Below, piece after piece: positions 53,523 to 64,000 of a DNA stretch of 64,000 nt. The stretch comes from Bombyx mori. Taxonomy: Eukaryota; Arthropoda; Insecta; Lepidoptera; Bombycidae. Numbering within the stretch: position 1 is the first letter of the stretch; the number at the start of each line of letters is the position of its first letter. Below the pieces are notes generated by a model. It worked only from the letters and a program-made list of their open reading frames with translations, was not told the origin of the DNA and made no database searches. Where the stretch lies: assembly GCF_030269925.1 (NCBI RefSeq), contig NC_085129.1, positions 13,445,501 to 13,509,500 of the forward strand, given 5' to 3'. The translations under genes and the position numbers were made by a program.

Positions 53523-54544
53523 ACTTTATGACCAAACCATAAGATTAGCAAATAAAACTATTTTGTAATTGTATTGTTTAACATACGTCGTGAGAAAATA
53601 GCTGTAAGCTTCTAATAATTATTGTTCTAATAATTTAATAATTATTAATAACGTTATGGCGACTATTCGTCGCAAAAACTCAATTGCTAATATCAAAACT
53701 TTAACTATCCTATATTTGTTAGTTGATTCCATAAAAGTATTTAGGGGTTAATTAATAATTCTATTTGATTTAAATTAAAAATATTTTAAATTAACGTGCA
53801 TTGATTTAGCGCCATCTACCTTCTCATATTACAACTAATTCTATTTCCAAATCGAACATTGAGCGCGCTATATGTTTACTCAGTGGATGTCCAAGTTCGA
53901 ATTCACTTAGTTACCATAATACACGCTAGATGGGGCAATTTGTTTTAAAAATTTAATACACAGTCTCATTCAAAATTGTGATATAACAATAAACTAAAAA
54001 CAAACTTAGTAGCTCCAAACAAAAATTATAATTACTGTTATTTAATTCCAATAACTTTTAAAACATAGTCCAGTCAAATAATAGTGACCATTAAAATCAC
54101 TAGATGACTCTGTTTTCAAGTAAGCCGCAACATAATAAGTGGTGTTCGGTTTTATATATTAACTGGCTGTGGGTACAGCTAGTTAATATATAAAACCGAA
54201 ATCCGCTTCGCTGGGCATTTAAATTTAACATTATTATTTCTAACCCCCACAAAGATTCTCATTATTAACGCCCCCGCAACTGGTGTAGGGAGTCCAACAC
54301 TCATATAAATAATATTATATAATAAGTACATGTATTTTCTACATCAATACCAAGTTTCAAGTCAATCGGGGATGTATGGTTCAGTAGTTATAACGGAACA
54401 TCCGTAAAAACCACTGTAGATTTATAAATTAGTACAGATTAGTAATATTTCTTAGAGAATAATATTATGCTTTAACGAATTATAGTGAAGAGATAAATGA
54501 AATTTTTGTTTTTCGTTTCTGACTTCAACTTCCCTTTGTTTCAG
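53523..54544. other. intron-like; a 26-bp hairpin at 54145-54200
   Basis: AT-rich. 54176-54470 resembles an old Helitron or LINE tail (cagctagt; agtcaatcgg...ggttcagtagttataacgga). A polypyrimidine tract and ttgtttcag at 54535-54544 form the acceptor of the next exon. Confidence 0.5.
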
Positions 54545-55056
54545 ATCGCCGTCAACTGCAACGAAATTCCATGAATTAGACGAAAAAAAATTCACCTACA
54601 AAATGTACAATTCGAGCGAATTCCTGCACAGCGCCGGAGTCAGCCGCCACATGCAGGCGACAGGCGAGGCTCCCTCGCAAAAGACCAGTATGAAGCGACG
54701 CTCCTGCGAAGTGCCGTTAGGAGACATCTCATCAAACAACTTCAAGGTCTCTATGAATGATATTTCTAATGAAGCACCGAACTACGACTGTCGCTCGCTT
54801 AGGTCCGTTAAGTCTGAGGACGCCAGATCGCTTCGATACAGACCGATAGACAGCCGATCTGTGAAAAACTTCCGTTCGTCTTTAATCGACCTGTCAACTT
54901 ACTCGTTATCACGGCCGCCGAGCTACGACCAGCTGTCGAGGAGGTCGGTGGTGGAGGAAGGACAAATAACGTCCAGCATCGAAGGGGTCCTGTGGTCCGA
55001 TGAGGAGGAGAACGAGTATTTTTATCACGAGAACATCACGAGCGCCTGGAATCAAG
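54545..55056 (+). CDS. internal coding exon of an unidentified host gene
   Basis: 512 bp bounded by a strong acceptor (ccctttgtttcag|A) and donor (CAAG|gtatgt). Frame: exon starts with the last base of a codon, then SPSTATKFHELDEKKFTYKM, on to 170 codons, ending one base into the next (intron phases 2 and 1). The whole exon is open, GC-rich and codon-biased against AT-rich flanks, which marks a real host exon. The protein part is hydrophilic: a Ser/Arg-rich stretch with repeated RSL/RSV (for example SLRSVKSEDARSLRYRP), a PPSY (PPxY, WW-domain-binding type) in SRPPSYDQLSRRS, then acidic WSDEEENEYFYHE. It looks like a disordered cytoplasmic or scaffold segment. An ATG at 54603 exists but the frame is open upstream to the acceptor, so it need not be the start. 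Family not recognised. Confidence 0.8.
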
Positions 55057-56024
55057 GTATGTTTTTCTTATTTAAAATTTTCGCTTAAAAGTTATTTTTT
55101 TGTTTAATTGAAATAAGGTATACAGTTAATCGTTATCTTTGGTGTCTTCGATCGTCTACCAACAAGGCTTAATATGTCAAACAATATAATAAGAAGTAGA
55201 ATAGACGTAATCAATCTACTTGAATTTATTTGTAAACCTCTATTGATCTTTTCGGGAATACTCTACGGAAATATAGGATGTATTACGCTTCCGATAGTCC
55301 GTTATAATAACAATTCGATCCGTATTCAAAACATTAATGTAGATCTGTAAGAAAGTAATGTGTTTTTATTATTCCTATTTATTATGTTAGAACTTTTTAG
55401 AACTCTTAGATAAGGAGCAAATAGTTCTTAATACATTATTAATAAATTAAAGTTGCTGTAGTTTTAAATAGTAAGTAGGAAAGTAAGCGGTATGATATGG
55501 TAACTGAGGATGTATCTCTCACTCAGTATTCAACGCGGCTTAAGCAGACATTTTATATAATTTTGATCCGGTTGTAGATTCTGCGTAGCACTCCTCTTGC
55601 TAAGGCTAGTGTTACCAAATCCTCTTAGGTTGAGCCCATGAACTCACTTACCCGTCCAAGAGTAGTTAGAATACCCCTTTAGGCTACCAGCTACTAGATA
55701 GGGGGAAAACCTTAATTTAATAGGCAGCTATAGGCATTTTACACAGAAAGCCGGAGCAGACATACAAAGCTACATAATTTAATTATTAACATAAGATATT
55801 AAAAAATAATTGACAAAGGTAATTCCTATCAACATGATGAATATTAATACCGATAGTTCTAAAGTAATTCTGCGTGCTGCGTGCTAGTGTAATTCTAATG
55901 AATAGCCCTGCCACCTTCGAAGATCGACTTTCGTTTTCCGATTTCTAATTGCAATGATACAATAACTGCTTCAATAGTTATTAAACTATCTAACTTTTAC
56001 CGCGTCACATTGTTTTAATTTTTA
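55057..56024. other. intron-like; one BMC1-like tail
   Basis: 55564-55706 (+) is a diverged BMC1-like tail (gatccggttgtagattctgc...gtgttaccaaatcc). No further exon of the 54545 gene is seen in the window, so its next exon must lie beyond or be very short. Confidence 0.5.
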
Positions 56025-56374
56025 AAGTTATACTTCTTTAGGCGCGTTATGAAAAATTGATGAGAGTGAAATTTTATGATGCGCGCGCACCGTGACACAA
56101 AATTAACAGAATGAAGTTGCCCACTATCGCTCATTACAATACGACCGACGTAACTTGGCGAGTCTGAATATAGCCGCGGGTGAACTTTCCGAACCGTACC
56201 GAGAATTACCGAATTTATACGATGTCAAGAAAAGGCATGTCCAATATGCGTGTTTGAGGATGTTGTTTAATCGATTTTTTTTCAAATTGATTAAAATTTA
56301 AATACAAAAAAAAAGAAATAAATTTAATAAAAAAAAAGTATAACTTCTTACGCGCGTACATAAGTACACGCACC
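56025..56374 (+). mobile_element. non-autonomous element, family gtgcgtgtac, copy 2
   Basis: Full-length inverse of 31942-32291, including the long low-complexity A-rich part near one end. Confidence 0.75.
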
Positions 56375-56529
56375 ATTTTTTTATACGAGCTGGCGAAAGT
56401 TTCAGCGATTTACAATGCCATTGGCAAAAGCGTTAATAATGTCAAGATTTGGTAATTAGCCTTTCAAATTCCCCAATTAAAGTTAGGATTTTCTCTGATG
56501 TTGTAGTTTCCTGAAACATATGCACACAG

Positions 56530-56767
56530 TGAGAGGACCTTTCGTGAGTCCGCACGGATAGGTACCACCACCCTGCCTATTTCTGCCGTGAAGCAGTAAT
56601 GCGTTTCGGCTTTAAGGGTGGGGCAGCAGCTGTAACTAACTATATTGAGACTTTAGAACTCATATCTCAAGGTTGGTGGCGGCATTTACGTCGTAAATGT
56701 CTATGGACTCCGGAAACCACTTAAGACCAGATGGGCCGTGAGCAGGTCCATTTAACTAAGCAAAAAA
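56530..56767 (+). mobile_element. Bm1, headless
   Basis: From gaggacctttcgtgagtccg to the A run at 56762-56780. Confidence 0.9.
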
Positions 56768-57639
56768 ACAAAAAAAAAACCTGTAAAAATTACATTTACT
56801 AAAATTAATTTTCGTGTAGTTTTTTAACTTAACCTACAACTATAAAAAAAGAAGAAAAAATCTACAAAAAACAACACTATGTGTTTTTACATTAGCTCCA
56901 AAAATCCAATCGCATTAATCGTCCTAATATCGATTACAAATATTGAATCAATGAACCCAAACATTACATAACAAAACCGTATGGTCTGTCCATCTGGTCG
57001 TTAGTACGTTGACCTCGTGATAGGCGATTCATCTCGTATGCGATTAACATAGTTACGTACGTAACGTGATAATCGATTTAAAAAATAAAAAACAATGTTC
57101 ATTACCGTATTTATTTTGCACGTAATTTTTTGGTTTAATATTCATTCCTACATCTATGAAATAAGAACACAATGATAATTAATTATAATGTTAATTACAA
57201 TGATATTATCAAGTAATTCATTTGTGGATATATTTTAGATGCAAATTGTTGTCCACTTTGCGTTGCAAATATTAGATACATAGACGTGTTACTTGAATAC
57301 ATTTCCAAGGCTTTTTTAATTCCTTCCAATGGCATGTGATCTAAATTGTCCACTGCTAGTGCTAAGACAAACCGCATTAAATTGATAACACTGTGTTGTA
57401 GCTTTTTATTCAATTACTTGTATCGGAATGAACAATATTCATTCATTCGGATAACGTTTTCTCTTACTAGCCAGCTCATGAGCACTTGAATTGAGGTGAC
57501 ATTTAGAAATATTTAAACAACCTCTTTTAGGATATTTATAGTAACATAAAATTCTTGGAGTGTTACAAAAGCATACACTATCATTAGCTTATTGTTGATA
57601 CACAATAATAATAAGTAATCGTGGCAATTTTAGCCACAG
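56768..57639. other. no gene; AT-rich
   Basis: A 72-codon minus frame at 57195-57413 (LRFVLALAVDNLDHMPLEGIK-like) has no start context or splice sites that convince. Confidence 0.4.
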
Positions 57640-58095
57640 AGCAGTTGAGTGTTCCGACTCGAAGGGTGGGGCAGCCGTTCTGGAATAATAGTTTTTATCC
57701 TCATATATCAAATTAAGTGATAGCATTCACGTTCTGACGTCTATGGATACCGGCAACTTCTGTACGCCTTGAAATTACCGAAAATAAATCACCATTCTCC
57801 TGTCAGTCACCTGGAGTCGGCGCAAAATGTTTTCTCCTTCCTGGTATACTTGTGGTAGGACCTCTGGTGGGTCCGCACGGGTAGGTACCACCACCCCGCC
57901 TATTTCTGCCGTGAAGCAGTAATGCGTTTCGGTTTGAAGGGTGGGGCAGCCGTTGTAACTATACTAAGACCTTAGAACTTACCTATATCACAAGTTAGGT
58001 GGCGCATCAACTTGTATATGTCTATGGGCTCCAGTAACCACTTAACACCAGGTGGGCTGTGAGCTCGTCCACCCATCAAAGCAATAAAAAAATTT
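57640..58095 (+). mobile_element. two Bm1 bodies in tandem orientation with a LINE scrap between
   Basis: 57640-57765 is a diverged Bm1 body; 57785-57845 is a minus-strand RTE-like scrap (ttttctccttcc as at 41270); 57850-58095 is a well-preserved headless Bm1 with tail. Confidence 0.8.
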
Positions 58096-58169
58096 TAAGT
58101 CGATTACTACGGATATTTAATAGTATATCTACTCATATCCTTCAATTTAAAGGACTTTAATGCATCTCG

Positions 58170-58281
58170 GTAGGCAGCGGCTTGGCTCTGCTCCTGGCAT
58201 TGCTGAAGTCCATGGGCGACGGTAACCACTCACCATCAGGTGGGCTGTATGTTCGTTTGCCTACAAGATCAATAAAAAAAA
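58170..58281 (+). repeat. interspersed tail family 2, best copy
   Basis: ggcagcggcttggctctgct...gcgacggtaaccactcacca...ggtgggctgtatgttcgttt with an A tail; the most complete of three copies. Confidence 0.7.
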
Positions 58282-58675
58282 AACAATAATTTATATAGAT
58301 TATTATGCTATTAGAGATCAAAATACCACCAGCTCCATTGGTTTTTGTTATAGGTTTCAATTCACTCTGTCGTCTTTATACCTATCGTAGACAGTGTAAG
58401 ATAAATAATATTCTCGTTCACAAAATAACTGTTCACCATATAAATATCAGTGCAAACTTTCTTACGTTCTCGAAAGCGTACTCTGACATTGATATAATCA
58501 GTGATCTAGATAGAAAGACGGGGCTCCAGAGACGAACTAATTGATAATCCGCTTCTAACAAGCCTAGAGATGTTAAACTAATTTATGTCTTTGTGGTTGT
58601 AGATAAAATTTTCGAACAAGCAGGTTGCTTTAATACAAGATCTCGTTTAGTTGTGGTAGAATTTAAAATAGTGCT
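58282..58675. other. no gene
   Basis: A 79-codon plus frame at 58305-58544 has no supporting features. Confidence 0.4.
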
Positions 58676-58920
58676 TTTTTATTTTTTTTTATTGCATTAG
58701 ATGGGTGGACGAGCTCACAACCCACCTGGTGTTAAGTGGTCACTGGAGCCCATAGAAATCCACAACGTAAATGCGCCACCCACCTTGAGATATAAGTTCT
58801 AAGGTATAGTAACAACGGCTGCCCTACCCTTCAAACCGAAACGCATTACTGCTTCACGGCAGAAACAGTCAGAGTGGTGATACCTACCCGCGCGGACTCA
58901 CAAGAGGTCCTACCACCAGA
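58676..58920 (-). mobile_element. Bm1, headless
   Basis: T-rich tail then body to cctaccaccaga. Confidence 0.9.
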
Positions 58921-59596
58921 TTTTAAATAGATGTATTTATTACTCGGTAGACAAGCTCATGTCCAACTCCTTATTCAAAAACCTTAGAAATGCCGATGAA
59001 GATTTTTATCGAATGATATTGTAATAATCATCTTCGGTTGTATAACCCAGAATGCATTATGGCCCCGTGAAAGTAATTCGCAGGTTAGTAATAAGTATGC
59101 GTGCGTGCAGAATATGTCCAACCACAAATTTGGGTGAGAATTTGGGAAGAAGTGACAGTAAGCTAATCTGTAACAGAACAGCTAGAGGTGGCGGTTTTTG
59201 CATATCCATATTTCTTGATGTTTAGCCGAATCGACAACAAATTATCGGTTTAGGATTATTATCTGAAGAAAAAATTAGGTGTCATAACATCACCAACGTA
59301 TCAAGTTTATTTAAAAACGTCCTATTGACGGTTTAAATGCAAAATAAGTTACATAATAATATATGTAATACATAATATATCTAAAATATTGTCAGTAGGC
59401 GTAAAAAATAACTAAGTGACCTAAGTAAATCTCTCTGTGTTTAAACGAAAACTGTCGCGTATTATGGTAATACAAAGTATAATATGGGTAGTTCTTTTTT
59501 TCCTGCCTTACCGTTGTTATCTATCTTAAACCATACCACCGAAGATGCTTTACAAGTGTGTGTGTAGCTCTGATAGCTACCTATCTATTTAACTGA
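58921..59596. other. no gene
   Basis: AT-rich sequence with nothing recognised. Confidence 0.45.
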
Positions 59597-59788
59597 CCGA
59601 GTTTCTCGCCGGATCTTCTCAGTGGGCCGCGATTCCGATCCAGTGGTAGATTTAACGAAGTACTATTCTTGCTAGGGTCAGTGTTAGCAATTCTCTTGGG
59701 TCAAACCCCGTGAGCTCACTTACACGTCAAGGAGAAGCTGAAATAGCCTCTCAAGGCTATCAGCATAGGTAAGAAAAATAGAAAATGG
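59597..59788 (+). mobile_element. BMC1-like LINE 3' end
   Basis: Starts at ccgagtttctcgccggatct and ends in the agcctctcaaggct hairpin and A-rich tail. Confidence 0.78.
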
Positions 59789-60710
59789 AGATTTTTTTTC
59801 AATATGCGTAATTAATTACTGGATGTAAAAAGTATTGGCTTGCCGAACGATTTCGTTCCATTGTTTTGTCTATTTATGACGCGTAGAGCCCCTGTCTTTC
59901 TCAATACAAAGCAGATCGGCTGTTCTTCTAGTCTAGAAGCTTCTACAAAGACTTAATATCACGTAGACCACGAGCTCGATTCAGCCACACTATTTCTATC
60001 AAAACTATTTTTTTAAATGACTCTTAAGAATCAATAATTCCGATAAAGATTTCTAGAGACTTCTAAATTTCTAGAGACAAACGTTTGAAAAGCAAAAGAG
60101 ACCGCAGTGTGTACATACGTAATAAAATGCTGTTGCCTTAAGCACATTAAGTTCTATGGGTGGTCTTTTTAAACAGCTATAAAAAAAACTAAACGGGTTA
60201 TAAAAATTAAGATTAGCGCCACGTCGGAGAATTTACTAGTTCAATGGTGTGGTTAGCGCAAAAAGTAATTGGTGTAACTTCAATCATAGGTTCTCGAATA
60301 GTGATCGATTGAAAATATTAATGCAAACACTATTTTTTTTAATTGCAATAGATATCGGTTATGTTAAAATATTGTTAGTTATCGGTATACCTTATTATAC
60401 TACCTAACGGCTAGTGTAACGGCCTCTGGGGATTATTCGGATTTCGCCTGTCGAACTCAAGGAGCCCAGCCTGGGCGTTCTAAACATAACAATATACAGT
60501 TTTTATATAACCCAATGAGTTCGTATTTCTGTATGTAGGCAGTTGATTTAAAACAATTCTCGAGAGTTATAGGTACGTGTTTATTTTAATCAGTGCAAAA
60601 AATGATCTTCGTGTCGAGAAACTCCTCTTAAAATCGAATAACAACCTTAACCTATTTATTTAAATGACCGCTATGCGCAATTTTGAAAGTCTTCGTGTAT
60701 TTGTATTCTA
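59789..60710. other. no gene
   Basis: AT-rich; no repeat or ORF worth naming. Confidence 0.45.
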
Positions 60711-61108
60711 TCTTTACTAATATTATAAAGATGAAGAGTTTGTTTGTTTGAACGCGCTAATCTCAGGAACTACTGGTCCGAATTAAAAAATTATTTCAGT
60801 GTCAGATAGCTCATTTATTGAGGAAGGCTATAGGCTATATAACATCACGCTAAGACTAATGCAACCAATACCATCAATGCGAGGAATAAAAAAATCGGTG
60901 AACATACATATATAAAAAATTATGGTCGAATTGATAACTTCCTCTTTTGAAGTCGGTTAAAAAGCGTGATTTTGGTACCTTAAATAGCTCCTTAACATTC
61001 TATTATTCAAAAATATTTTCACTTTCTACATAAATGAAGAGGCGGGTAAAATTTTGCGTCATGCCAAAGTAACTATTCCACGCGGACGAAGTCGGGGGCA
61101 AAAGCTAG
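60711..61108 (+). mobile_element. non-autonomous Helitron, family 2
   Basis: Starts TCTTTACTAATATTATAAAG after A (60710) and ends with hairpin-forming cacgcggacgaagtcgggg, then gcaaaagCTAG before T (61109). A common lepidopteran Helitron terminus. 398 bp, no ORF. Confidence 0.8.
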
Positions 61109-61163
61109 TTCTATTATAAAGCCACTCAATTATTATTTTTATTTTACGGCTTAAACTTTTTTT

Positions 61164-61412
61164 GTGATGGTAGGACGTTTTGTGAGTCCGCACGGGTAGG
61201 TACCACCACCCTGCCTATTTTTATCATGGAGCATTAATGCGTTTCGGCTTGAAGGGCGGGGCAGCCGTTGTACTGTAAAAACTGAGACCTTAAAACTTAT
61301 GTCTCATGATAGGTGGCGGCTTTTACGTCGTAGGTGTCTATGGGCTCCAGTAACCACTTAACACTGGGTGGGCCATAAGCTGATCCATCAAACTTAAACA
61401 TTAAAAAAAAAT
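61164..61412 (+). mobile_element. Bm1, headless
   Basis: From tggtaggacgttttgtgagt to the A run at 61402-61411. Confidence 0.9.
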
Positions 61413-61734
61413 CGGCTATTTTATTAAATTTTATAAATTTTACGTTTTCAATAATAAACAGACTCACTTTCATTTTCGATTTTACCGAATTACCTTCGAG
61501 AACAATTCAAAGCAATAACGCATAGTAGTGGTCTTGTAACTATTAATGGAATAAAAAAAGTAGTGCAAATGTAGGCTACAACGGTGCCGCAGGAGTGAGA
61601 GTTAGAACGGAATGTTTATAATAACGATAATACTAATAAGTAATTTAATTTTTTTTAATGAGGTCAGTACTTGATCGAGGAAATGAGTACCTGCTGGGTT
61701 GTGTTACATAAATAAAGTAGGGTCATAAGAGTTC

Positions 61735-61980
61735 GTTGTATTACTGGGATATAATATTTGGTTGAATTACGATGTCACAGCACTGAGTACTAGTACTAGA
61801 TCGCAGCACTGGGTTATAGTACTTGGTTGTAATATTGTGTCACAGCACTGGGTACTAGTACCAGACCACAGCACTGGGTTATAGTACGTGGTTGTAATGT
61901 TGTGTCACAGCACTGGGTACTAATATTAGATCACAGTACTTGGTTGCAGTACTGGATCATAGCGCTTGAATATAGGCTAT
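61735..61980. repeat. 65-bp minisatellite, about 3.5 units
   Basis: gtcacagcactgggtactag recurs at 61774, 61839 and 61904; each unit holds an internal half-repeat (cacagcactgggttatagta). Confidence 0.88.
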
Positions 61981-61984
61981 AGTT

Positions 61985-62021
61985 TGTATGTGTGTGTGTG
62001 TATGTGTGTGTGTGTGTGTAT
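61985..62021. repeat. (TG)n microsatellite
   Basis: Interrupted gt repeat immediately after the minisatellite. Confidence 0.9.
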
Positions 62022-62462
62022 GTAATTTACTGGAGTTTAATATCAAACGTAAATCCGAATCAAAGGATTTTTGTTCAAGTTAGCCATAAGGCGTTTTCAA
62101 TTAGTTGACTTGACAGACTTTAAAAATCATTGTTATAAAAACTCAGGGCTTACTCTTTTCCAAATATCCATAATTAATTTCAGATTACAAGAAATACATT
62201 AGATACAATAAATTGTAATACTGTATTCAGTACTGTAGTCAGTATTTAACTGTATTTAACTCATGTATTTACTTTCAGTAGATAAAACAGGTCCGCAGTA
62301 CTGAGAAGTGGTGAAATTATTTAAAGTACTGTGTTGCTCTGTTAATTATAATTTCAAATCCACTCCTTGATAGATATAAGCAAGAAATTGGCATGAGCCC
62401 GAAATTGCCATTAATATTCTCGACAGCCAGTAACTTACTTAGAACCCTCTCTGGTCATCGTT
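62022..62462. other. no gene
   Basis: Nothing supported; several cagtact motifs near 62215-62325 echo the minisatellite. Confidence 0.45.
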
Positions 62463-62704
62463 CTCGTCGAACCCGTCGCTTGACGAAGGACTCGGCGAGT
62501 AAATTAACCCACAGATACAGTCCTCGCCGGATCTTCTCGGTGGGTCGCGTTTCCGATCCGGTGGTAGATTCTGCGAAGCACTGCTCTTGCTAGGGCTATT
62601 GTTAGCAACGACGTCAGGTTTGAGTCCCGTGAGCTCACCTACTTGTTAAGGTTACGCTGAAATGGTCTCTCAAGACCATTAGCTGAGGTAGGAAAAAAAA
62701 AAAT
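62463..62704 (+). mobile_element. BMC1-like LINE 3' end
   Basis: Near full tail. The terminal hairpin has compensating changes (tggtctctcaagacca instead of agcctctcaaggct), suggesting the stem is maintained. Confidence 0.78.
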
Positions 62705-63087
62705 CGAACCCTACTATGTTGTCGTACTTTTCTTCAAAGCTCTCCGATTGAACTCTTATGAGCTTTATCGTCGAAACTTCATAGGTAATTTTAAGATAAA
62801 TTTCACTATATTATTTGTACATCATTAAAGAGTAGTGTACCATTGAAAACTAAATTACGCAGTTGCTTTTAGAGCTGTGATGAGTAATTTATGCTATTGA
62901 AGGGAACAACAACTTACTACTTGTTTATTTAAAATGCCTGGTTTCTTAGAAGTATGCAAATTAGCTTACACTGAATTTGCTATGCTGAATGAATTTGCTA
63001 GATTTGCAATAAGCTAGATTGTAGTTGAAAAGGACTAGATTTCAATCTTAGGATGCTAAAACCCACAGAAAATTCAATGATAAACAA

Positions 63088-63365
63088 AAGGTCACTGACT
63101 CGGCGGTGCAGTAATTAGCGGCCCTATCTGTTGGCCCGAGAGTCGTGGATCCCATTCCCGCATCAGCCAAACATTCGTGTGATGAATAGGTTTGTCAGAT
63201 ATTTGTCTGTGTGTTTATCATCTATATGTGTACAAATTTTAAACGTATGTATATAAGTTTGCATGTCAGTCTAGTCTATGTCACCTATAACACAGGGAAT
63301 CCTAATTTTGATCCGGATGACTATGCTTGATTTGTTCCTAGTTATTTATTATTATTATTGTCATA
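63088..63365 (+). mobile_element. tRNA-derived SINE, not Bm1
   Basis: Head cggcggtgcagtaattagcg (box A-like) and gtggatcccattccc (degenerate box B), body to ccggatgactatgc and an (att)n tail at about 63346-63360. May be a different subfamily from 37226-37500. Confidence 0.6.
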
Positions 63366-64000
63366 ATCAAAACAAATTTGCTCCTTTAAAATGTTTATTT
63401 CCACAAAATAAGAAACATGTTCTTTTTCTTCTGATCAACAGCTACAAAAAATACTAAATATTCTTAATTTCGTTTCATTGGACTTTTCTTCAAACTACTA
63501 ATATGTACGTTCATTTTCGGGCATCTCATTTCTAATCTTTACTTCGGCTTACAAGTAAAAGTACATCAATATCGATAAATAAAACGCACACACACACGAC
63601 TTTGTTAACGTGTAAATATTATATGCAGCGTTGTACACGATTAACAATTCTACTAAACAAACTCGCGCCGCCGCAGCGAGGAATCCGCGCTGTATTCGTT
63701 TTTCAGCGCCGTCGACAAGACTCACGCGGACTGATTTACCAGAATTAGACGATTGCGCTAAATCTGGTAAATCAATTTGTCATTAAGCGAATGAGTGTGC
63801 GAAATCATCTTCCTATGGCTTTCTTGTTTAACAGGGTTCGATATTAGGTCAAATAATACTCGTGTTTATGAGACATAAGGTTGAGACATAAATCTTTAAT
63901 GAAAAGCTTTATGAGTTAAATAAATAGCAAGGAATATCATTAAGCACTACTAAAGGGAGTGCGTTGCTATTTTTTTTTTTTTTTTTCGATGTGTCCAATA
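63366..64000. other. no firm gene; inverted repeat and T run
   Basis: 63630-63775 is GC-richer and partly open, but no splice structure is convincing. tgatttaccaga / tctggtaaatca at about 63734-63775 are inverted 12-mers. T run at 63971-63986. Confidence 0.4.

Noticed and set aside
1..64000. Telomeric TTAGG arrays, rDNA or a W-chromosome-specific signature
   Set aside because: No TTAGG array or rRNA sequence is seen; nested retroelements alone do not prove W linkage, and a host exon is present.

Overview
The window is lepidopteran nuclear DNA, almost certainly silkworm (Bombyx mori or B. mandarina). It is AT-rich and carries about 20 full or partial copies of the tRNA-derived SINE Bm1, repeated 3' ends of a jockey-type LINE (BMC1/L1Bm-like), R1-clade and RTE/BovB-like LINEs, Helitrons and MITEs. 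It is a palimpsest of mobile elements with very few host exons.

Layout. 1-3000: a mariner-type transposase relic (-), then a decayed RTE LINE (+) cut by a 5'-truncated R1-clade LINE with a 17-bp target duplication. 3500-7330: BovB/RTE-like and R1-like fragments in both orientations. 7780-12200: Bm1 copies and copy A of a dispersed repeat whose partner, copy B, is at about 31780-33730. 13632-26387: the centrepiece, a near-complete R1-clade LINE on the minus strand (ORF1 C-terminus, ORF2 with endonuclease and RT, 78-nt A tail) split by an 8.2-kb Ty3/gypsy errantivirus-like element (14924-23123; LTRs, tRNA-Leu PBS, gag, pol, degraded env, PPT, 4-bp target duplication GTGC). The LINE itself sits in an older element that encodes a basic, arginine-rich protein. 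26400-64000: mostly non-coding, with Bm1 and BMC1-like copies, two Helitron families, a hAT-type MITE with 8-bp target duplication, other MITEs, minisatellites and several long perfect or near-perfect hairpins.

Host genes. Three non-TE coding features can be supported: a two-exon gene for a small secreted protein on the minus strand (30703-29343, signal peptide split by an intron); a clear 512-bp internal coding exon on the plus strand (54545-55056) with good splice sites; and a weaker candidate terminal exon (about 35866-36037, +) with a poly-A signal. The 54545 exon implies that part of the window is intron of a large gene.

No cellular pathway, operon-like system or CRISPR is present. The most informative content is evolutionary: nested insertions with readable target duplications, a pair of homologous repeats that act as mutual empty-site controls for three other elements, a gag-pol frameshift site, and an envelope gene decaying inside an otherwise open retroelement. 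Coordinates of repeat edges are by eye and may be off by a few bases.
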